A stretch of 64,000 nucleotides of DNA, from contig JAILYB010000271.1 of assembly GCA_021437785.1 (NCBI GenBank), positions 124,001 through 188,000 of the forward strand, in the 5' to 3' direction. This DNA comes from Rhodomyrtus psidioides (Eukaryota > Streptophyta > Magnoliopsida > Myrtales > Myrtaceae). Shown piece by piece: positions 58,609 to 64,000 of the stretch. A model generated the notes under the pieces. The model was given only the letters and a program-made list of their open reading frames with translations. It was not told the DNA's origin and searched no databases. The stretch's first letter is position 1. The number at the start of each line of letters is the position of its first letter. A program made the translations under genes and the position numbers.

Positions 58609-60261
58609 ATGTTTAAAAGTTATTCCCATCTGCTAGAAACGCCCGACCTGGACATTTCTGAGCACGAACTGCTGGGAGACTTTGAAGATCCTGGAGCTGA
58701 ATCCTGCCCGAAGGCCATAGAGACTGACTCCTCCAGCGATGAAATTCTAGGTTTCAGCTACGAAGAAGGAGTATACAATGATGACCGGAGCCGGAAAAGG
58801 AAGCAACTACAACGCCACACTCCAGGCCAAATCCGAGAGCTCGAAGCTTTCTTCAATGAATGCCCCACTCCAAGCAGACAACAGAAAATGGAGTTGAGCC
58901 GAAAGATAGGATTGGAGCTTTCGAAGGTCAAGTTTTGGTTCGCCAACAAACGAACCCGGGTGAAACAGCAATACGCAGACCATGAGTTACTGGTCCTGAA
59001 GGAGGAGAATGAGAAGCTTCAAGCTGAAAGCGCGAGATATAAGGAAGCTCTGACCAAGGCCACCTGCCTTAATTGTGGTAATCATGTTGTCCTCGGCGAG
59101 GTGTTCCTCGATGAACCATCCCTATTGACGAATAACGCTCAGCTGTTACCGTATTCTCCACAGCATTTTCCGACACAGCCAGATACCGCCGGAGATCTGC
59201 ATGAGCAAGTCAACACCATAGGATCAACACCAACATCCTCTGAGAAATGGGATATGAATCATCACAGGGGGAATTCTCTCAATGACGAACTCGCTGTCGC
59301 AGCCAGCCAATCCAAAGTCGGTGAGTCCCTCCCTGGACAACTTTTGAAACGACTAGATCCCGTAGAGAATAGCTACCGAAGTATTGACGATATTTTGGGT
59401 GATAAGAGAACAAGGTTTTACTGGACCTATGAGCTTCACACCAAATTTGTTGATGCAATTCGAGAACTGGGAGTTGATTCGGCTAGCCCACTGCGCATAC
59501 TCGAGATTATGAATGTGCCGGGGCTCTCTAGAATTAACGTTGAGTCTCACCTCAAGTACTATAGGAGATTGCTAAGGGATGGAAGGATAGCGTTAAACCA
59601 TCATAAAGCCAGTTGGAGCTCAAGTGCTGGGCAGAGTTACAACCATGATGATTGGAGAGCCAAGAGCACCCAACCGTGTTTCAGCAATGACGGGACTAGC
59701 AGTCGTGTCAGCGACTCCTCTAACCCAAATCAGAATGCTCCGCCGAGCTATCTCAATACTCCTCAGGAGTATATGCCACAGTTCCAGTACATAGAAATTC
59801 CTCAGTTTGAGCGCGAATCAGTCATTAATGTTGTCCCTGAAGCGGATCTGGCATTGGTAGAGAGTGCACATATGAACCTGCCGGTCATCGGAGGAAGTTC
59901 CAATTCGAGGGGTCAAATTGCTCACGGCGAGAGCAAAGAGAGGAATCCCTCGCCTACAGTCGACGACACCCAATCTGGGCACCAAGGGCTAGAAAGAACA
60001 GGTGATTTCCTTGATGAGGAGCTGGACACTTGGATCAATACTCTTCGGGAATGTATGTCTCAACCCCAACAGGGCAATGATGAAGGTTCCAGCTCAAAGA
60101 CTCCAATCCCTCACAACGAAGGCAATGAAAGAAATCTGCCCCCAACAATCGTTGATACCCAACTTGAACATCAATGGCTCGAAGACTCGAGCAATTTCCT
60201 TGGCGATGAGTTCAATCTTTGGCTCGATCAATTTGGAGCCGGAGGACCATCGCAGTGGTGA
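58609..60261 (+). CDS. HD-GARP protein B: homeodomain, zipper, GARP domain
   Basis: 550 residues from the ATG at 58609 (the frame itself opens 48 bases earlier). In frame-based numbering the homeodomain is 78-137 (QRHTPGQIRELEAFF, helix 3 VKFWFANKRTRVK, with the invariant W, F, N and R kept). A zipper-like helix (LKEENEKLQAE) leads to CLNC at 169-172. The GARP domain is 281-341 (FYWTYELHTKFVDAI, MNVPGLSRINVESHL, YYRRLL). The C-terminus carries a duplicated module (about 457-500 and 519-560), each with an acidic-aromatic core such as GDFLDEELDTWIN and NFLGDEFNLWLDQF. It is clearly paralogous to A over its whole length and has no intron. It is probably nuclear and DNA-binding; which sites it binds is unknown. 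Confidence 0.88.
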   Translation: MFKSYSHLLETPDLDISEHELLGDFEDPGAESCPKAIETDSSSDEILGFSYEEGVYNDDRSRKRKQLQRHTPGQIRELEAFFNECPTPSRQQKMELSRKIGLELSKVKFWFANKRTRVKQQYADHELLVLKEENEKLQAESARYKEALTKATCLNCGNHVVLGEVFLDEPSLLTNNAQLLPYSPQHFPTQPDTAGDLHEQVNTIGSTPTSSEKWDMNHHRGNSLNDELAVAASQSKVGESLPGQLLKRLDPVENSYRSIDDILGDKRTRFYWTYELHTKFVDAIRELGVDSASPLRILEIMNVPGLSRINVESHLKYYRRLLRDGRIALNHHKASWSSSAGQSYNHDDWRAKSTQPCFSNDGTSSRVSDSSNPNQNAPPSYLNTPQEYMPQFQYIEIPQFERESVINVVPEADLALVESAHMNLPVIGGSSNSRGQIAHGESKERNPSPTVDDTQSGHQGLERTGDFLDEELDTWINTLRECMSQPQQGNDEGSSSKTPIPHNEGNERNLPPTIVDTQLEHQWLEDSSNFLGDEFNLWLDQFGAGGPSQW

Positions 60262-60372
60262 CGCGAGGCCGGTGATCAAACGTCTGATGCAAGGCATGGC
60301 TACTCGATGAAAAATGCTTCGAGAAAAGGGGTTGAATACTCCTATTGCATATGTTGTTGATCGCACTGTAAG

Positions 60373-60386
60373 GTTCCCACGGGAAC
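60373..60386 (+). promoter_or_regulatory. 3' hairpin motif after HD-GARP B
   Basis: GTTCCCACGGGAAC, about 110 bases past the stop codon, followed by 'atctttcattaat'. It matches the motif after gene A apart from one base and here forms a 6-bp perfect stem. Confidence 0.5.
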
Positions 60387-60399
60387 ATCTTTCATTAAT

Positions 60400-62844
60400 A
60401 TCTAGAACTAATTGCGCGTGAGTGTCAACATCACCCTTTGAGCATCTTCAAGCCGAAGGCCGTGGATTAATCACTTAATCCGTGGAGCAAGTTCCATGAA
60501 CCATAATTATCACCCGCTGAGCATAATGGGATCTACCCCTTCAACACGAAATACGTTTGGCCGCGAAGCCACCTATTTGGTAAAACGATGTATCGTTCCT
60601 AAACAATCTTCAATCGAATACCGAAGTAATGTATTCTTTCTTTTCCTTCTCAGATGATAAACATGGATAAATCACTCAATGAGTCATGCGTTCAAATAGC
60701 AGAACAGACGCTGCCCAGCTGGGGGCAGATGAACCATTGATGTTACAAACACTCCAAGCATGGATAGGCGGATTTGATAGAGGGGAATCGCCTTGGAGAC
60801 GAATGAGTTTTTACATCCCACATACTACCTGTTAGGGTACATGAGGGTAGGATGTATCGTTTCAATTTTCAAAAAATTCGTGAACATACAATGATATGCT
60901 TCTTTTACATTTTCAGGGATCTCCAGCCACGGTGGACAGGTAGGTATCCCTTTCCCCCAATCCATTGAAGATGTTAAACCAAAAACACAGAGAGAAAAAG
61001 AAAAAAGCTTTCAAAATCTGATATCTAGAAAAGACATGGAATTCTAACTTCATTGGCATTCATGTTTTGAAACATGAGGTTGTCTGCACATGCATTGTGC
61101 ACCATAAAATCCCCTTGACGGGTAAAATTTTTGGGAAAACGAAAGAGATTTTTCCAATCAAAAGTTGTTCAAAACTCTCAAAAGGATGTTTCCTCAAAAG
61201 AGAGGCAAGCTCAAATCCAAACACATCCTACATACACTTGAGAGATGAGTGGAGCGAATCAAATAGTAAAATCTGGACCTATGGAGGTAGGGACCATTCG
61301 CAGTGATTACATGGATTGGGACGACGGAGGCATTCGTTTCATATCATAAACACTATAGGTGACCGTTGACAACCCACTTGAACGGCGATTTTCATTCTTA
61401 ACCCTGTCAAGAACCACCCCACACCGGGGCAAAAAGGAAGTAAGTCCAGCAGCATCAGGAGAAAATGGTTAGAAATTTTCTTGCTCGGACTAACATTAAT
61501 CTTTGTGTGTTGTTTATATGGTAATCCAAGTGCCATAGGATGACGAGAAGCATTCATTCTCTATCCCACACACCATATCCTTTGCACAGCCAAGTTGAGC
61601 CTGCGAATTCATTTCATAAACCCCTGTTGGTGATCATGGGATGTTTCAAGATAGAAACTGCATCACTCCAAGAACGGAAGAAATCAAGAGATGGGATTTA
61701 TAGAAAAATCTCATATCGGCGTTTAAATGTGCTATGATTCAAGTTGTATATCTAGCACAATTTTCTGAACATCGTAGTTCCAAAGGAAAAGAAAAGGCGG
61801 GATTTCAACAAAAAATCCCCAGCATCAAGAAAAAGCAAAGTGCCTGGTAAAAGCAAGGCCGATGCTCGTGAAAACTGTTTGATTGATCCCCAATAAAGCC
61901 TAGTTGGGAAGAGAGAAAAACCCATAAAGGAGTCAGATCAAGAAGACTGCTCCCCAAACGATGTCAGCCGTGGTGCAAAAACACGGACAGAATTGTCAAT
62001 CTCTTAATACCACAAGAGACGTTCTCTAAAGGACTTGTGCACACCTCAAAAGCGGTTGCACACCTCAAAAATGGAAGATGCATAATGGAAAAGACATGTG
62101 ACAAATTTGCAATGATCACCAATGTCAAATCCTTCGTGATTTCTGGGCCAAAAATAAGCCTTTTTCGGTCCCCAATCCTACCAATGTTACAACCCTGAAA
62201 CCGTCTTCTCTGACTAAGACACTTGGGTTAACATATAGCTTAGCTCGAAGAAGTATGAGCAAGACTCTTTCTTTCTCATTTTGCAGGGTTCTTGACTTGT
62301 AAACCCGGAGCAGATGGTGAAGATTTTCATTCGATGGCCCCGACTCCAAAGCGGGTCCCCCTTGAAAACCAATATCCAAGCCCAACATTACGGTCCCGTG
62401 GAAGACCTCCCGACCGATCAAAATGTATGCGCTGCGAATGAGCCTAAAACCTAGGCACAGGTCAGTAGGGAATTGAGTGCATCCCCTAAAAATCATCACC
62501 TCAAAACAGGTGAGATGGCCTCCTTGTCGAGAAATATTCCAATTGACGTTTTGAGCAAACTCTTTTTGGGAATTTTCAAACTGTGGATCCAGATTTTCCA
62601 TGCAAGGGATTTGTGATCACATTTGCATGTTGCGAAAATGTTTTGGATAACCTCCAGCATCAAAATGCACATCTCATGACTAAAACTTAAGTCATAAAAT
62701 TTTGTCAATTGGACAATTATTGTCTTCCCAAAGATTATTAACATTTTCTTGGTGAAGAAAAATCTTTCAGGTTTGAACTTTCTACAGGATACCTGGAGAA
62801 CCCAGCTCCCAGAATGTCGCCTCAACAGACCCAAGTCCTAGCAT
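60400..62844 (+). other. Long non-coding tail of the Tat-like element
   Basis: No gag, pol or other protein motif was found. Splice-like texts occur: a pyrimidine-rich acceptor ending ccttctcag near 60653, and another (acattttcag) near 60916 followed 24 bases later by GGACAGGTAGGT. The open frames at 61067-61306, 61540-61737 and on the minus strand at 62125-62834 carry no recognisable domain. Confidence 0.5.
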
Positions 62845-62993
62845 GACGTGGAGAACCCTCGTCTCGGGACCCCTTTTCAAAAATCTGGCAGTCTCATCGG
62901 ACGTGGAGAACCCTCGTCATGAGACCCCTTTTCAAGAATCAGGCAGTCTCATCGGACGTGGAGAACCCTCGTCATGAGACCCCTTTTCAAAGT
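62845..62993 (+). repeat. 55-bp tandem repeat, about 2.7 units
   Basis: Units start GACGTGGAGAACCCTCGTC at 62845, 62900 and 62955 and contain GAGACCCCTTTTCAA. They directly precede the shorter repeat array. Confidence 0.85.
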
Positions 62994-62999
62994 CAAATC

Positions 63000-63610
63000 A
63001 ACGGTAGATACCGCCTGAAGGGTCAAACCAAGGTAGAAACCGCCTGAAGGGTCAAATCAACGGTAGATACCGCCTGAACGGTCAAACCAAGGTAGAAACC
63101 GCCTGAAGGGTCAAATCAAAGGTAGAAACCGCCTGAAGGGTCAAAACACAAGGTAGATACCGCCTGAAGGGTCAACACATGGTAGATACCGCCTGAAGGG
63201 TCAACACAAGGTAGAAACCGCCTGAAGGGTCAAATCAAAGGTAGAAACCGCCTGAAGGGTCAACTCATGGTAGAAACCGCCTGAAGGGTCAACACAAGGT
63301 AGATACCGCCTGAAGGGTCAACACATGGTAGATACCGCCTGAAGGGTCAACACAAGGTAGAAACCGCCTGAAGGGTCAAATCAAAGGTAGAAACCGCCTG
63401 AAGGGTCAACTCATGGTAGAAACCGCCTGAAGGGTCAAACCAAGGTAGAAACCGCCTGAAGGGTCACATATGGTAGAAACCGCCTGAAGGGTCACATATG
63501 GTAGAAACCACCATAAGGGTCAATTCATTAGTAGAAACCGCCATAAGGGTCAACTCATTGATAAATATCGCAGTAAGGATCAACACAAAGGTCTGATCCA
63601 CCATACGGAT
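63000..63610 (+). repeat. About 28-bp tandem array, roughly 20 units
   Basis: Core GGTAGAAACCGCCTGAAGGG followed by TCA and a variable 4 to 7 base linker. Units alternate between AGAAACC and AGATACC. A block of five units recurs (around 63180-63320 and 63325-63465), so there is a higher-order repeat. The last four units are progressively degraded. The array stands about 380 bases before the 3' LTR. Confidence 0.9.
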
Positions 63611-63982
63611 CAAAATCCTTGGCAAATCCCAAAGCGTGGGATGCGCCTTCCTTAGGTTCCTACCAGTTAGGAATCCCATCATGGTATGACCTACCATACA
63701 GGTCAGAGCTTAATCTCCCTAGGATATTCTGAATGACGAGTCCTAGGCATCTTCTTGAAAGTCGTCGCAACCGGCAGTATCCGACAGGTGAGCTTTAGGT
63801 AAGCCTCTCTCACTCCGGCCCATGTTCAAATTGTTAGAGCAAACCGGGGATTGATTTGAGCTTTTATCAATAGGCTTAAGGATCCGATGTCATAACATTT
63901 CTTCTCTCATTTTCCCAGTTGAGTCGGTTAGGAATCAGGTGCCACCTTATCTTTGAGAGAAACCTCTAACGAGATTCCTCTC

Positions 63983-63995
63983 AAAGAGGGGCAGC
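63983..63995 (+). other. Polypurine tract and 3' LTR boundary
   Basis: AAAGAGGGGCAG, then C, then TGTTG at 63996-64000. This is the usual arrangement before a Tat-type 3' LTR, and TGTTG equals the start of the 5' LTR at 50792. Confidence 0.7.
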
Positions 63996-64000
63996 TGTTG

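Larger units (their letters stand above)
50792..64000 (+). mobile_element. Large Tat-like non-autonomous LTR element carrying HD-GARP genes (copy 2)
   Basis: The 5' LTR (50792-53406) starts TGTTGACACC and ends GCGACA. The primer site is at 53409-53425. The interior holds a leader, the antisense gene (55264-56001), two intronless sense genes for homeodomain-GARP proteins, a long non-coding tail and two tandem arrays. A purine tract at 63983-63994 is followed by TGTTG at 63996-64000, the same five bases that start the 5' LTR. I see no gag, protease, RT or integrase motifs between 53426 and 63982. The complete element would be roughly 15.8 kb. Only five bases of the 3' LTR are visible, so the right boundary is an inference, though a strong one because the purine tract is in the right place. 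Confidence 0.75.

Noticed and set aside
60640..60940. Possible small exons of a further gene in the element tail
   Set aside because: Acceptor and donor-like texts exist, but no open frame with a recognisable domain connects them.
62125..62834. Minus-strand frames of 158 and 112 codons in the element tail, considered as a second antisense gene
   Set aside because: They overlap each other in different frames, show no domain or composition typical of coding DNA, and have no promoter or poly(A) signals that I can see.
63000..63610. Regularly spaced repeats resembling a CRISPR array
   Set aside because: Linkers are only 4 to 7 bases and mostly repeat each other, there are no unique spacers or cas genes, and the DNA is plant nuclear. 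It is a tandem array in a retroelement.

Overview
This is nuclear DNA of a flowering plant, almost certainly a eudicot. It has one host gene with seven coding exons and canonical GT-AG introns. Most of the rest is Tat-type and chromovirus Ty3 elements, Ty1/copia elements, a hAT transposon, a tRNA-derived SINE, MITE and foldback repeats and long microsatellites. Some of the retroelements resemble those of woody plants such as Myrtaceae, but I cannot name the species.

Layout. 1-6009: truncated Tat-like LTR retroelement on the minus strand (copy 1), carrying an intact 245-codon gene antisense to the element. 6010-7531: AT-rich spacer with a SINE and a foldback repeat. 7540-10400: dead hAT element with a perfect 8-bp target duplication. 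10668-13153: miniature copia element with 102-bp LTRs and a 5-bp target duplication. 13159-17700: MITE-like and foldback repeats, no gene. 17700-22600: the host gene, a RING-H2 E3 ubiquitin ligase with a probable N-myristoylation signal. 23099-41112: three-level nest of related LTR elements (a solo LTR, holding a full-length chromodomain Ty3 element, whose 5' LTR holds a further solo LTR), each level confirmed by its own 5-bp target duplication. 41118-45700: old repeats, microsatellites and one possible orphan exon. 45704-48231: internally deleted copia element on the minus strand. 48757-50791: part of another Ty3 LTR, interrupted by the last element.

50792-64000 is the most interesting part. 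It reads as one large non-autonomous Tat-like element: 5' LTR, arginine-tRNA-type primer site, putative spliced leader, the antisense 245-codon gene (about 92% identical to copy 1), then two intronless sense-strand genes, a long non-coding stretch, 55-bp and about 28-bp tandem arrays, a polypurine tract, and the first five bases of the 3' LTR at the window edge. I see no gag or pol in it. The two sense genes encode transcription-factor-like proteins that join an HD-Zip IV-type homeodomain and its CxxC-containing zipper to a type-B-ARR-like GARP domain. I know of no plant transcription factor with that combination.

How the parts may work together (inference): the LTR promoter would make a sense transcript spliced in the leader that expresses the HD-GARP proteins, while the antisense gene has its own TATA box and poly(A) signal. 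Without gag-pol the element would depend on a partner. The HD-GARP proteins could act on the element's own LTR or repeat arrays, or could be host transcription-factor parts captured as passengers.
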